Source: Choristoneura fumiferana
Lineage: Eukaryota > Arthropoda > Insecta > Lepidoptera > Tortricidae
DNA: 64,000 nt
Assembly (NCBI RefSeq): GCF_025370935.1
Contig: NC_133493.1
Location: forward strand, 5,938,565-6,002,564
Direction of reading: 5' to 3'
Part shown: positions 20,343 through 31,008 of the stretch, piece by piece
Position numbering within the stretch: the stretch's first letter is position 1
How the letters are laid out: each line of letters opens with the position of its first letter
The notes under the pieces: model-generated
Seen by the model: only the letters and a program-made list of their open reading frames with translations
What the model was told of the DNA's origin: nothing
Database searches by the model: none
Program-made: the position numbers and the translations under genes

Positions 20343-20538
20343 TTGACATGATTTCATTATGTTTATGTAGTTTCATAATTGGCGTACTGTGTAATGCATG
20401 ATTTTTAGTTATATTGTTTTATTGAACAATTTTCTTAAACACTACAAGGCTGCTATCTTATCTTATCTATGTATATTTCAATACAATTAAAAACTTTTCT
20501 GTATGTTGAAGTGCTTAATTGTTTCATCTTTTATTTAT

Positions 20539-21148
20539 GACGACCGGATGGCCAAGTGGTTAGAAGACCTGACTACGAAGCTTGAGGTCCTGGGTTCGAT
20601 TCCCGGCCGGAGCAGATATTTGTATGAATAATACAAATGTTTGTTCTCGGGTCTTGTCCGTTTAATATGTATTTAAGTATGTATTTATCTACTTTTAAAA
20701 TTTATGACGGTGAAAGCATTCTACACTTCCACTGAACGTAGATATAGTTTAGATATAAGTAGTTAGTTTTTAGTATTATAACTAAGGGACCCCATACATC
20801 CCTGTATTTTTATTATTATTATTTTTTGTTTTTTTTTTCTTTAATTGTGTAATATAGTTTTTAAGTATTTAATTTGTAATTATATTATTATGAAAAAATG
20901 ACTTTCTGCCAAGTTTCTTGCAGCGCATTCTTCTTGGCAATGATGGTCTTTCCGAAAGCGCTGGTAGTTTAAAAAATGACGTGTAAAAGTGCCCATTGCG
21001 GCCTATTTACTGAATAAATCATTTGAATTTGAATTTTGAATTTTGAACATAAGTATGTTTATCCGGTGCCTAGTATCCATAGTACAAGCTAGCTTTGCTT
21101 AGTTTGGGACTAAGTCAATTGGTGTCAAGTGTCCCATGATATTTATTA
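20539..21148 (+). mobile_element. SINE-A, split by a LINE 3' end
   Basis: The head and B box ('gggttcgattcc') run to about 20690 ('tatttatcta'), and the body resumes at about 21049 with 'cataagtatgtttatccggtg' and ends 'ccatgatatttatt'. The intervening 358 bp is a separate LINE end. Confidence 0.8.
20691..21048 (+). mobile_element. LINE 3' UTR inserted in SINE-A
   Basis: It ends 'gaataaatcatttgaattt' with 'gaattt' repeats; before that is 'gcagcgcattcttcttggc'. It is a 5'-truncated non-LTR insertion with no coding part. The target duplication is unclear. Confidence 0.7.
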
Positions 21149-21156
21149 TTTATTGT

Positions 21157-21246
21157 TATTTATTTAGCCATTGTCTATGTCCCACTGCTGGTCAATGGTC
21201 TCTCCCTCGGATTTTCAACTTCCCTTCTCGGCAGCTAATCTTGCCA
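21157..21246 (-). mobile_element. RTE LINE end, fragment
   Basis: Inverted 'tgtcccactgctggtcaatgg' plus 'tctccctcggatttt' resembles RTE C-terminal coding (CAQQW-type) but is diverged. Confidence 0.5.
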
Positions 21247-21739
21247 GTCGCTTAATTTAGTTTAATAAGAAAGTCCAATTTGGCGTTTAATTATGTTGTA
21301 AAAAAGAGGCGCCAGGAAACACAACAAAAAAATCACAAAACGGAAACAATAATTATGTTCATTACGTATATAACACTTTAATGGTAAACATTCAATTGAT
21401 TTACTGTAGTATTCTGATTACTGTGACGCAGCGGAACGCTTCGATTCTGAAGTAGGACAGATAATAATTATGCGAAGTTTGTTTCTATCTCACTTCAAAT
21501 GTTTTAGTAAAATTACTCGGTACCTGATTTACGCATACTTAAGCCTATTGTTTACTTTATGAGACATTGTTTATTATGTGTTTATACAGGAGTGATACAA
21601 ATTATCCCTAATGTGAAAAGGGTCTAATCTAAATAGTCCCTTCTAAAGAGTCTATTGACAAATAAAGATACCTACTTGTTAAGACTCTATGACACACCGG
21701 TTTCTTAATAAATAACGTCATTGAGTTTTGCATAAATAC
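21247..21739. other. Spacer
   Basis: No recognised gene or repeat. Confidence 0.45.
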
Positions 21740-21750
21740 ATTAACTATAA

Positions 21751-22905
21751 TCTTCTTCTTCTTGCAGTGCCTCTCCACTACTGGAGGTTGGCTGTCAGCT
21801 ATACATATCTCTCCTTATTTCTCGCCACAGAAAACAGTTCTTCCACACTGGCGATACCGGTCCACTCTCTGATGTTTCGGAGCCACGATTTCTTTCTTCT
21901 TCCGACGCGTCTTTTCCCCTCAATTTTTCCCATCATTATTGTCTGAAGTAAATGATAGCGCTTATGCCTTAATACATGTCCTAGATAGGCTACCTTTCTT
22001 CTCTTGATGATCAACATGAGTTCTCGGGATTTTTTGACTCGCCGGAGTACCTCGTCATTCGTGACTCTATGGACCCAGCTTATGCGTAACATACGACGGT
22101 AAAACCACATTTCCAGTGCCTCCAGTTTTCGGCGTATGTGCTCCTTAATGGTCCACGCCTCTGATCCATAAAAAACTATTGGCCAGATGTAGCATTGAAG
22201 CATTCGTACTCTAAGGTTGATGTTGAGTTGCTTGTTACAGAGTACCTTTTTCATTTTGTTGAAAGACGCACGGGCTATTTCCATCCGGGCCCTGACCTCA
22301 TTGTCGGACTCCCATGCTTCATTGACCCATGCTCCCAGATATTTGTACTGCTGGACTCTTTCAAGAGGTGTTCCTGCAACGGTTATATTGGGACTAAGAG
22401 TTTGGTTCCGCGATATCACCATGAATTTAGTTTTGGATATGTTCATGGAAAGACCCGCATTCAAACTGCTTTCATTAACGGCATCCAGTATACTTTGCAG
22501 ATCCTCTGGCTTGGAAGCAATAAGAGCTGTGTCATCGGCATATCTAAGATTATTTATAACTTGCCCGTTGATAACGACACCCCACTCTCGCCCCTCCAGA
22601 GCCTCTGAGATAATAGCCTCTGAGTATACATTAAACAAAAGTGGCGACAATATGCACCCCTGTCTCACTCCCCGACATATAGCCACTTCGTCCGTTTCTT
22701 CTCCCTCAACTCTCACTGTTCCCGTTTGGTTCCAATAAAGATTCTGTATAACTCTGACATCCTTGCCGTCAAGTCCGATATCCAATAAACGCTTCAAAAG
22801 TACCTCGTGACGAACACGGTCGAAAGCTTTCTCATAATCTATGAAGCATATGAAGACGTCTGTTTGCATATCTCTACACTTCTGCACAAGAACGCTCATC
22901 ACTCT
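21751..22905 (-). mobile_element. RTE-type LINE, recent 5'-truncated insertion
   Basis: The insertion lies between two perfect copies of the 12-bp 'cattaactataa' (21739-21750 and 22906-22917). Reading on the minus strand, it starts inside the reverse transcriptase and ends with a short UTR and an AAG-repeat tail ('gcaagaagaagaag'). Intact duplications, an unbroken frame and a clean tail imply recent insertion. Confidence 0.92.
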
Positions 22906-22908
22906 CAT
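21799..22908 (-). CDS. RTE reverse transcriptase, C-terminal 369 residues, uninterrupted
   Basis: The protein is the palm, thumb and C-terminal half of an RTE-clade reverse transcriptase, which copies its own RNA at a nicked chromosomal target. Visible motifs: FIDYEKAFD with catalytic D24 (residues 22-30), RGVRQGC then LSPLLFN (79-93), and YADD (123-126) with both catalytic aspartates. Further on are GSEAW, the GHVLRH block near 310 and a basic GKRRVGRRKKSW segment before the end. No stop or frameshift is present. The apurinic-type endonuclease and the N-terminal part of RT, normally several hundred residues, are missing through 5' truncation. The first ATG (22908-22906) lies in the host target duplication, so that start is not native. 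No autonomous function is expected. Gene models in such genomes may mislabel it as a host gene. Confidence 0.92.
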   Translation of the reverse strand: MRVMSVLVQKCRDMQTDVFICFIDYEKAFDRVRHEVLLKRLLDIGLDGKDVRVIQNLYWNQTGTVRVEGEETDEVAICRGVRQGCILSPLLFNVYSEAIISEALEGREWGVVINGQVINNLRYADDTALIASKPEDLQSILDAVNESSLNAGLSMNISKTKFMVISRNQTLSPNITVAGTPLERVQQYKYLGAWVNEAWESDNEVRARMEIARASFNKMKKVLCNKQLNINLRVRMLQCYIWPIVFYGSEAWTIKEHIRRKLEALEMWFYRRMLRISWVHRVTNDEVLRRVKKSRELMLIIKRRKVAYLGHVLRHKRYHLLQTIMMGKIEGKRRVGRRKKSWLRNIREWTGIASVEELFSVARNKERYV

Positions 22909-22917
22909 TAACTATAA

Positions 22918-23470
22918 AGAACGAAATCAATTATATAATTTTAAAAATATTCCATTATAATCATTGCTAACCCTAATGGTTCACACATGCGAAGTGGGGG
23001 GAAGCGGGGGCTTGTGATAGGTAAACAAATATATTTCAAAGAACAAGAGACTGACCTCACAGATTATTATCTGATTATCTCGTTGCCACAAAAAAAAACA
23101 AATTTCATACGATCCATATATTATGTTTATGTTAGTAAGTAACAGAGAAGTCTTAACTGTTTTAGTACTTACAGTCATTAATGAATTTTGGCCCAGTGCG
23201 CGGTAATGCCATTGTCCATTCTGCAACCACGAAATTTATGTGCAAGCCGTAACCCAACTAAATCACAAGCAAGGGGTTCGCCCAAAAATGTTGCCAGCTA
23301 TAAATCAAAAGTCCCGGAAGCAGCTTGTTATCCTTTGACGCGTTCGATATCCGCTACATTACCGGCACATTCTTCCTGCCAAGCTGATGAGCTATACAAC
23401 GCGATGGGGTTATATTATTAAGACTTCCCGCCCTATTGAAAATATTTTTATGGCAATACAGGATAACGGT
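22918..23470. other. Spacer
   Basis: AT-rich, with a 'gtggggggaagcgggggc' patch near 22994. Frames at 22981-23226 and 23188-23421 show no domain. Confidence 0.45.
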
Positions 23471-23556
23471 TTTTAACCCTGACGCCCAAAGAGTGTTATA
23501 CTGTTTGACGCCATTTTCTGTTAATCTGTCTGTAGCATCGTAGCTCACAAATATAG
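23471..23556 (+). mobile_element. MITE-D, cut by MITE-S
   Basis: 'taaccctgacgcccaaagag' through 'gtagcatcgtagctcac' match D. The match stops where MITE-S begins. Confidence 0.65.
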
Positions 23557-23617
23557 TACAGCGTGTATTGTTGATATAGCTACAAACTGTAACTAGCAGA
23601 GATTGAAGTGCTATGAA

Positions 23618-23743
23618 AGTCGTTGAGTTTCTTGCCGGATTCTTCTCAGCAGAGGTTTTTCCGAACCGGTGGTAGATTTTTTTTGACATTCATAAGTGCT
23701 TGTTATAGCCTAAATTGAATAAAGATATTTTGACTTTGACTTT
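23618..23743 (+). mobile_element. LINE-N 3' end, nested in MITE-S
   Basis: 'tttcttgccggattcttctc' through a 'tgactttgact' tail. 'tatgaa' at 23612-23617 and 23744-23749 is the likely 6-bp duplication. Confidence 0.75.
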
Positions 23744-24024
23744 TATGAACCGATATAAAAAAAAAATAATTATCAGAGCCAGAGCGTTATTAATTTTTGA
23801 AGTTTTTTCGAGCAGCAAATAAAATGCGTACAATAATTTGATACGCAACAGAAGCGTTATGTGATAGCTGTCACGGCACGTCATCAATAATAAGTGCGAC
23901 GTTTTGAATAAAAACAAAGAACCTAGTATCAATTAGTGGCACATTATGTGCTAATTAGCGTGTTACCCGTGACTACCTCCGCGTAGAATTTGTTTATCGC
24001 TATCCCGCAGGAATTATGCAATTT

Positions 24025-24154
24025 AAGATTGTTTTTTTTGGAAACTTTTCGTATTTTTTATTTCAATTAAAATTTTTGTTACTTTTTCTTTTTTTTGTAT
24101 TTTTTTTTGTTTGTGGTTTTTATGTGCATCTATATTTCAGTTTGTATTTTCGAT
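24025..24154. mobile_element. SINE-C with inverted halves, inside the Helitron
   Basis: It is flanked by a perfect 12-bp 'attatgcaattt' at 24013-24024 and 24155-24166, which also matches the uninterrupted Helitron sequence. The left half is the SINE-C 3' end in minus orientation, and the right half ('tgcatctatatttcag', 'tttgtattttc') is in plus orientation. Confidence 0.75.
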
Positions 24155-24223
24155 ATTATGCAATTTTTCGGGACTAAAACATTCTGTGTACCGAATTTCA
24201 TCTAAATCTGTTCAGCGGTTTTG

Positions 24224-24453
24224 ATATAAATAATAAATTATCATGGGACACTTAACACCAATTGACCTAGTCCCAAACTAAGCAAAGCTTGTACTATGGA
24301 TACTAGGCAACAGATAAACATACCTATATAGATAAATACATACTTAATTACATATTAAACATCCAAGACCCGAGAGCATACACATATCTGCCCCGGCCGG
24401 GAATCGAACCCGGGAAGCTTTGTAGTCAGGTTCTCTAACCACTTGGTCGTCGA
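24224..24453 (-). mobile_element. SINE-A inside the Helitron
   Basis: Inverted SINE-A with 'caattgacctagtccc', 'gggaatcgaacccggg' and 'gtcgtcg'. Part of the stretch between the B box and 'gaagctt' is deleted. Confidence 0.8.
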
Positions 24454-24656
24454 ATGAGTAACATACGTGATGGAGTAACAAACAGACTTAAAAAACTTTC
24501 GCGTTTTATAATATTAGTAGGATTTATTTTATAAGGAAAATAATAAGTCGCAATTTTTTACTAAAAACGTAATAAAGTGTGTTTTTTAAGGCCTTCACTA
24601 ACTACGCTTAAAGTTTGTGGTTGTATCTAAAATACACGCTGTATATTTAGCAGAAG

Positions 24657-24737
24657 CGTTTTCTTTTTTCATTGCGTGGCCGAAACGCTAGTCGCACAGC
24701 GGTTACCTCACATCACACGCAATGAATAAAGAAAACG
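24657..24737. mobile_element. MITE-T, 81-bp hairpin
   Basis: 'cgttttcttttttcattgcg' and 'cgcaatgaataaagaaaacg' are inverted around a GC-rich loop. Confidence 0.75.
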
Positions 24738-25214
24738 TCGTCGATCGCGCGTCCTCTTTACAACAATTTGATTGAAAACCCTAAAAGTTTAGAGCACCGT
24801 TCCAAGTTCCCATTGCGAACTCTGAAAGCTTAAAAAAACATCACTATTCACTTTACAAAGCGTAAAAAACTTTATTTGCTACCCTCGCTTTATTGAAGAC
24901 CCATAAAACAACTGTAAATAACTCACAAACTCGATTTAAAAACGTCAACGTTGAAAATCTGCATAAAACCGATCATTCGATAGAAAACAGTTTCGAACAG
25001 TCATAAAAAAAACGACAAACTTATAACGAGAGTTGTCTTTCGCTTATTTTTTGTAACCTACCTATTACTACTTAGTTAACCATTTTTGTACCACTTCTGA
25101 AATGTAATAGTTCAGTTATTCAACTAATATTATAAATGCAAAAGTTTGTGAGTATGTGTGTGTGTTTGATTGGGATTGACACAGTTGTTTTAACTGCAAT
25201 ACCAATGAAGACCA
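24738..25214. other. Spacer
   Basis: At 25125-25150 'aactaatattataaatgcaa' is a short Helitron head fragment. Nothing else. Confidence 0.45.
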
Positions 25215-25334
25215 GAGGCCTATTGCTTAACGTTTCTGACGATCGCGATCACAATCAAATGACAGATGTGGCATACAAAGACTGTCATTTGGTTACGATC
25301 GCGAACGTTAGAAACGTTAGGCAATACCGGCCTC
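25215..25334. mobile_element. MITE-U palindrome
   Basis: 'gaggcctattgcttaacg' and 'gttaggcaataccggcctc' flank a hairpin that shares 'gatcgcga' and 'aaatgaca' with 'tgtcattt'. The 98-codon frame across it is not a gene. Confidence 0.75.
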
Positions 25335-25582
25335 AGGTTATAATTTTCGGGCATTCTACTACTTGCTACTTTTTATCCCGATATTTCGACGGGATCGAAA
25401 TAAAATCCCAAAATATCAACTGCTGGGATTAAATACAAAATCAAATAATTTATTTTCAAACTACAGCATTCAACTTAAAATAATAAAAGACATTTGACGT
25501 GTCTGAGTTTTTCAACCGATAAATTAGCATCTTCGCGTGGTCGCGTTTTTAGGCCGCTTGACATTTCTGTATAGTTCTGTAA

Positions 25583-25765
25583 TTCGTAGGCTCCACCACC
25601 GATTGCCTGCAACTCTCACGATGTCGTCAGTCCACCTAGTAGGAGGCCTGTCAACGCTTCGTCTGACGGTTCGTGGTGGTCACTCGGGGACTTTTCTCCC
25701 CCAACGGTTATCTGTCCTTCGAGATGTGGCCCGCCCATTGCCAATTCTACTATCTTCAACTTGAG
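25583..25765 (-). mobile_element. RTE family Q fragment
   Basis: 'caactctcacgatgtcgtca', 'ggaggcctgtcaacgcttcg' and 'ttttctcccccaacggttat' match the window's first 250 bp. The 3' tail is missing. Confidence 0.7.
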
Positions 25766-26060
25766 TAGTATAGTCATACCCAAAGGTTCGCTGAAGCCTC
25801 TAGGAAGATAAGGATTCAATGTGAAGCTTCAATCAAAGGCTAAGTGGGTCCAACCGAGGCAATAGGACGTATAAAACGATCGGCAGTTGCAAGACAGGAT
25901 CTTTATAAACAAAGTTGTTCCGCGGTCCCTGCGATTCTGTTTAGATAAACTTGCCGATTTTATCTCATGGTTCAAGTTAGTGAAGTGTGCGGATTTCAAT
26001 ATTTTTTGTAGTATTATCCTAGTATTATCATTAATTTCTTGACCACCATACCTACTAGAA

Positions 26061-26148
26061 CTGGGCCCGCGTGGGAACTATGGCCCAAGCTCTCTTGTTC
26101 TGAGAGGAGGCCTGTGCCCAGCAGTGGGACGTATATAGGCTGGGATGG
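26061..26148 (+). mobile_element. SINE-B 3' fragment
   Basis: 'gggcccgcgtgggaactatg' to 'cagcagtgggacgtatatag', lacking the tRNA head. Confidence 0.75.
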
Positions 26149-26261
26149 ATACCTACTAGAAATGAAGTGATGTATTCTGTACGCTACGGAATAAGTCACT
26201 TTGATGATAAAAGAGATTGATTTTGGCCACAGAAGGTTATATTTTGAGTTGAACGTTTAGC

Positions 26262-26400
26262 CGTGTATTTTAATTTGACCTATGGCGTCCTAAGCAGAGG
26301 GTCATGGGTTCAAACCCGGACCCGCAACTCAGATTTTTTTTTAATCCGTGTGTGAAGCTGCACAATCTGCGAATGGTATAGGTATGTGAAGCTATGATCT
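26262..26400 (+). mobile_element. SINE-B 5' fragment, decayed
   Basis: 'tttgacctatggcg', 'gggttcaaaccc' (B box) and 'gcacaatctgcgaatgg' in SINE-B order, with deletions. Confidence 0.6.
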
Positions 26401-27117
26401 GCACACGACTCATTTTGAGCTCTACATCTCTCATCCATGTTTACATTGACTATACTTTCCTGCTTAAAAGTCTTAATACGTTGGCCAAGCGTCATCGGTA
26501 GGATACAAAACTTATTTTTGAGGTTATTGTTTTGGGGGTTTATTTTTATTACCATAGTTGTTACTATGCCTGTTGGGCGATGCTATGAGCATCACCAGTG
26601 GGATCTTTATGTTTGTATGGTGGTCAACCATGTCAATTTCATCTATGGTGCTCTAAAAAATATATTTTTTTGCTCATACCTTGGACCAGAACTTCATAAG
26701 TAGCAACTTCGTACTTGGCTACCAACGGAAATTGAAAGCTGGGTACCGCTCAAACTTGACCCCCTATCTTTGATGTCGCTTCTATGGCCTATTGGAATAG
26801 TTTGCCCACTGAGGGATTTATATTGTCGAATGGCAAGTTTGCCCGGTGTTAATTATTTATCAGACGGGTCGTTTTCTTCGCCTACTGCCCTAGAAGGAAG
26901 GAAAATGTTTTAATGTAGAGTTTTAAGCAGTTTCTATTTTTATCGAGATGTATTTTGCTTGTGTGAATGAAAAATCTCTGACCATGGGGCATTAAATCCA
27001 AGGTCCGATTCTACTCGCATAACTGAGCTATTTTTGTTTTGCAACTTTTTGAAAATATGATCAATGTTAATTTCATATATTTTATACAGATTACATGTAA
27101 TTTTCAATGTATGCGAC
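26401..27117. other. Spacer
   Basis: Frames at 26310-26555 (minus) and 26437-26703 have no recognisable domain. No repeat seen. Confidence 0.4.
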
Positions 27118-27478
27118 ACAATACAAAATTATAACGTTTTAAACTTTCGTGATTCTCACTCATAGTCAAAATACCACAAACGGGACTTATCACGCTATTA
27201 TTACACAAGTAATATTTACCTCGACGTTTCGGCAACGTTACAGTTGCCGTGGTCACGAGTAGACTGAAGTGTGGGGTAGTTCGTGATACGAGTGCCGGCA
27301 CTATTAGTGATCAAGTGCGGGTAGTTCGTAGAACACGCGCTGCTAGGCAGACTTGACACCCACACTTCAGTCTACTCGTGACCACGGCAACTGTAACGTT
27401 GCCGAAACGTCGAGGTAAATATTACTTGTGTAATAATAGCGTGATAAGTCCCGTTTGTGGTATTTCAATACAAAATTG
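27118..27478. mobile_element. Repeat I, two arms head to head
   Basis: The left arm (about 27164-27280) is the inverse of the right arm (about 27360-27470). Both carry 'acctcgacgtttcggcaacg' and 'agtctactcgtgaccacgg' in opposite directions. The centre has 'ggtagttcgtgatacgag' and 'gtgcgggtagttcg'. Single arms are at 11.7 and 30.35 kb. Confidence 0.75.
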
Positions 27479-28095
27479 ACAGCAATAAACGTTTATCTTA
27501 GAGATGTGAAATAAATTTCAAAAATTATTTCAAGGCCCCTCTGTACCAAGATACAGTGATAACACCGCCATGTTTGCTACACTAATTTAACAATTAAACT
27601 TTGAGTATCAAATGATCTAAATTTAAGTTTTTTGAAAATGTTACTAAACAAAAGTAGCTTAGTTTTGTGAGTAGCATCGAACCTGAATTAAAAGCCACAT
27701 GGTCAGAGACACGCCGTACAATTATTATGATCTGTAATTTCGTAAAAGACGAAAGTATCAACAACACTATTAGGAAAAAGCGATTTTTGTGGTTTTCATA
27801 AACGTCTCAAGGCATGAAACGAGATTTTATGAGACATCTTTTAAAATCCTAAAATTATACACACAATAAATGAATATTATGATTACAAACAAATCATGCA
27901 AGCAAGTTTATAGCTTAGTGTCTCTTATTCCAAGGTTCAACCCCTAAGTGACTGGTTCGCCAGGCCGGTAGCGTAGTTAGAGTAACAGAAAAACCAAAAG
28001 GTTTGAAATATCACTTACTATTTTTTTTTCTTGCTTTGAAGTCAAATTTTACTCCGTAGATAGAAATCAGAGTAAACATTAAAATACTTTCGTGA
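27479..28095. other. Spacer
   Basis: No gene. 'ggccggtagcgtagttagag' at about 27963 resembles a tRNA A box but has no B box in range. Confidence 0.4.
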
Positions 28096-28210
28096 TTTTC
28101 ATCATAACTATAACACCCGGGACTTTATCACGCTTAACTCACTCATTCGGGACTTTATTACTCACCTCGTTAAGCGTGATAAGTCCCGGGTGTTATAGTT
28201 ATGATGAAAA
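28096..28210. mobile_element. Hairpin element related to repeat I
   Basis: Arms 'ttttcatcataactataaca' and the inverse, including 'cccgggact' and 'atcacgcttaac'. 'agcgtgataagtccc' links it to repeat I. Confidence 0.7.
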
Positions 28211-28264
28211 GTTATGAAATCAGAGTTAGTTAAAATTAATATATAAAATAGTTAATGATTATAA

Positions 28265-28500
28265 TAATAGACTGGGAAATAATTCTGATCCGTATTGGCG
28301 ATCCCTTACTTCAAATAGCGAATCTAATGTGTTGAAAAATTTAGTTGTGCAAAATACTTGTGATCATTAAATAACATTGCTCGTTGGGTTTCTTGCCGGA
28401 TTCTTCTCAACAGAGGTTTTTTCGAAGTGGTTGTAGTATATTTTGACATTCGTAAGTGCTTGTTATAGCCTAAATTGAATAAAGATATTTGAATTTGATA
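28265..28500 (+). mobile_element. LINE-N 3' end
   Basis: 'gggaaataattctgatccg', 'ttgccggattcttctcaaca' and 'aataaagatatttgaattt'. The tail differs ('gaattt' instead of 'gactttg'). Confidence 0.75.
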
Positions 28501-29584
28501 TTGAGTTCAAAATTGGTAAGTTATAAGTGCCAGTGCTGCGATTTAACGAGTTCTAGAGAGTTCTAGAACAAACCTCGTCACTGAGATCTGAGAGGATGTT
28601 GATTTGCGCAAGTTGTGATTGTGAGTATACAATGGATCGAGTTAGTTCAAAACTTCAAATAGAGATGATTCGCTAGCAAACGGCGTGAACACGGCTATGG
28701 TGCTGCCACTTTTCCCTGTCCATTGCATGGTTGACATGGTTGCAATAAAACGGTTACCTAGCAACACATGCAATGAATTATCGAGTCGTTAATTTTAATC
28801 TCAATCCTCCAAGAGGTTGGCATCAAACAGCTTCTTTCGTCCATCGTCCGATATCCTGTTGTCACTTTCATTGGTCATGTTTTGCATCAACCTCCGCAAC
28901 TTCTCTTGTCAGACCTACGGACGAACATGTCGCTCTTGTTTACAGACAATACGCCAAAATTCGTCTGAAACAGACTCATACAATGAATGATAAAAAACTG
29001 TTTATAAGGATATATGTATTAGTGGTAGCCCCATACAAATAATAACAGTTCTGCGCAAATTCTACGCAATTTAAAATTTAAAACTAAACCATAACATAAG
29101 TTAGCTATTCTAACCTTCCATCCGCTTGAGCTCAGCCAGCCGTTTAGCAAACAGAAAAATTTAATACCTACTCTATTATCGTTTCAAATTTCGCCCAGAC
29201 CATTACGGAGCATCTTGCTCTGTAATATAGTCCAAAGTTGTGCCAAACTCGAACCCCATCCCCTTTGAGAACAATACGTTACCTGCAAACCTAGCTTTTC
29301 CTTCGCTTTAATATTTTCCGCAAAGTCCTTAGAGGTTCCGTTTTAAATTTATAACACTAGAAACTCACGTGTGAATGCATTGTTTCTCATTCGGATAAAT
29401 GGCTTTCAGTTTACTATTTGTTTTTTCCGGAATTTGTTGGGTGATTTTTATCGAAGTTAGGATCGTACGCAAGTGAATAAACTTCAACATGTTCATTTAC
29501 ATTGCATATAGCAAATGCTGATATTTACTAGTACATCCACGTCATATATATTACAATCTGAAACTAGAACTAAACATGAATTTA
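28501..29584. other. Spacer
   Basis: A frame at 28773-29042 has no recognisable domain. Probably single-copy DNA. Confidence 0.4.
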
Positions 29585-29763
29585 CGGCAAAGAAAAACAT
29601 CGTGAAGCTATCAGCACTTACCTGTGAAGAAATTCATTGGTGTGTGTGAAGTTACCAATCTGCACTGGGTCCGCGTCGGAACTATGGCCAAAGCCCTTTC
29701 ATTCTGAGATGAGGCCTGTGCCCAGCAGTGGGACGTAATAGGCTAAGATGATGATGATGATCG
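29585..29763 (+). mobile_element. SINE-B 3' half
   Basis: 'aaacatcgtgaagc', 'ggtccgcgtcggaactatgg', 'cccagcagtgggacgtaata' and a GAT-repeat tail. Confidence 0.75.
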
Positions 29764-30146
29764 TGTCCAAGACTGGGATAGGTTACCTTCATCTAGCATT
29801 TACGTATCTTGACAAAGCCGTAGAAAACAGTCAAATACATACGAAGCCAGTAATAATTAAAACTACCCTCGTTGTTTGTGTAAAAGTGTACAAGTTTCAG
29901 GTAAATCGGTGTTTGCTTGTAAGAGCTAAGAGAAAAGAAAGTACTTAATCGCTACAACCGAGAACGGTAGGTTAAAGTTGGCTCAGAGCAACACGCCATT
30001 TCTAGGTGTAGTCCAGGGTTAAACTGAGATATTGGTAACTCTATCAAGTCACATTGGAGAATTATGCTTAAAACAATATTCTACTCGTCTTTAGTCCGTC
30101 AGTTAGATTAAGTATTATAACATATTGGACACGTTTTTTTTTCACA
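29764..30146. other. Spacer
   Basis: No recognised gene or repeat. Confidence 0.4.
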
Positions 30147-30480
30147 TAACGTTTTAAACTTTCGTAATTTTTACTCGTAGTTAAATTTCAACTGGGACGA
30201 TGAATCTTCGTGGAATCCTGTTATAAATAAGTGTCGGTGACGGGAGGAATGTTCAGAGGGACGGTCGGACGTTGTTAGTGTTGTGTGTCGGCGTGATGGG
30301 GTGACAAATAAAAATGACCAAGTGTGGGTAGTTCGAAGAACTCGCGCTGCTAGGCAGACTTGACACCCCACACTTCAGTCTACTCGTGACCACGACCACT
30401 GTATTGTGGTTGAAACGTCGAGGTAAATATTACTCGTGTGCTTTAGCGTGATAAGTCCTTGTTGTGTTATTTTGACTATA
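30147..30480 (+). repeat. Repeat I, single arm with central part
   Basis: 'acgttttaaactttcg' at the left, then 'gggtagttcgaagaactcgc', 'cagtctactcgtgaccac' and 'agcgtgataagtcc'. The left arm is decayed relative to 27.1 kb. Confidence 0.65.
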
Positions 30481-30601
30481 AGTTTTTTTTGTCAATCAAA
30501 CAAAAAATAACGAAGATAACTCAACAGTAAAGTGTACGAAGGTTTGACGTCACACGGAACTTAAACGGGCATTATGTCCATATTTTTTTGTTTAATTGAC
30601 A

Positions 30602-30800
30602 TTTGAAATTTACCACGAGCTTTGCGGTGAAGGAAAACATCGTGAGGAAACCTGCACAAACCTGCGAAGCGATTCAATGGTGCGTGCGAAGTTCCCAATC
30701 CGCACTGGGCCCGCGTGGGAACTATGGCCCAAACACTCTTGTTCTGAGAGGAGGCCTGTGCCCAGCAGTGGGACGTATATAGGCTGGGATGATGATGATG
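30602..30800 (+). mobile_element. SINE-B, 5' truncated, with target duplication
   Basis: 8-bp 'aattgaca' at 30594-30601 and 30801-30808 flanks a copy lacking the tRNA head. It ends in a GAT-repeat tail. Overlapping frames are not genes. Confidence 0.8.
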
Positions 30801-31008
30801 AATTGACAAGGGCAAAAAACCAAAGCAAAATATTTGACGACGTTACTTATTTCCACGTCTCTCTCTCATACTCATCAGGATCATTGCAGCACTTAACCCG
30901 CTCTGCTAATTACTCGCAAGCAACGAAATGCATGCAATCATGTAATAATATGCGAACGCTGGTTTCAACGAAATGCATGCAACATGCATATACAATCATG
31001 CAATAATT

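Larger units (their letters stand above)
23955..24522 (-). mobile_element. Lep1-like Helitron, nested in MITE-S
   Basis: On the minus strand it starts TCCTACTAATATTATAAAAC at 24522 and ends CGCTAA (a CTRR end) at 23955; the flanking host bases are A (23954) and T (24523). It is itself interrupted by a SINE-C piece and a SINE-A. Confidence 0.8.
23557..24643. mobile_element. MITE-S (copy 2), carrying nested insertions
   Basis: It starts TACAGCGTGTATTG and ends 'aatacacgctgta'. Segments 23557-23617, 23750-23954 and 24523-24643 align in order with the inverted 3.1-kb copy, including 'ttttttcgagcagca' and 'gcgacgttttgaataaaaac'. The gaps are LINE-N and a Helitron. Confidence 0.8.

Noticed and set aside
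22195..22738. Plus-strand frames of 137 and 173 codons
   Set aside because: They are antisense shadows of the RTE reverse transcriptase on the minus strand.
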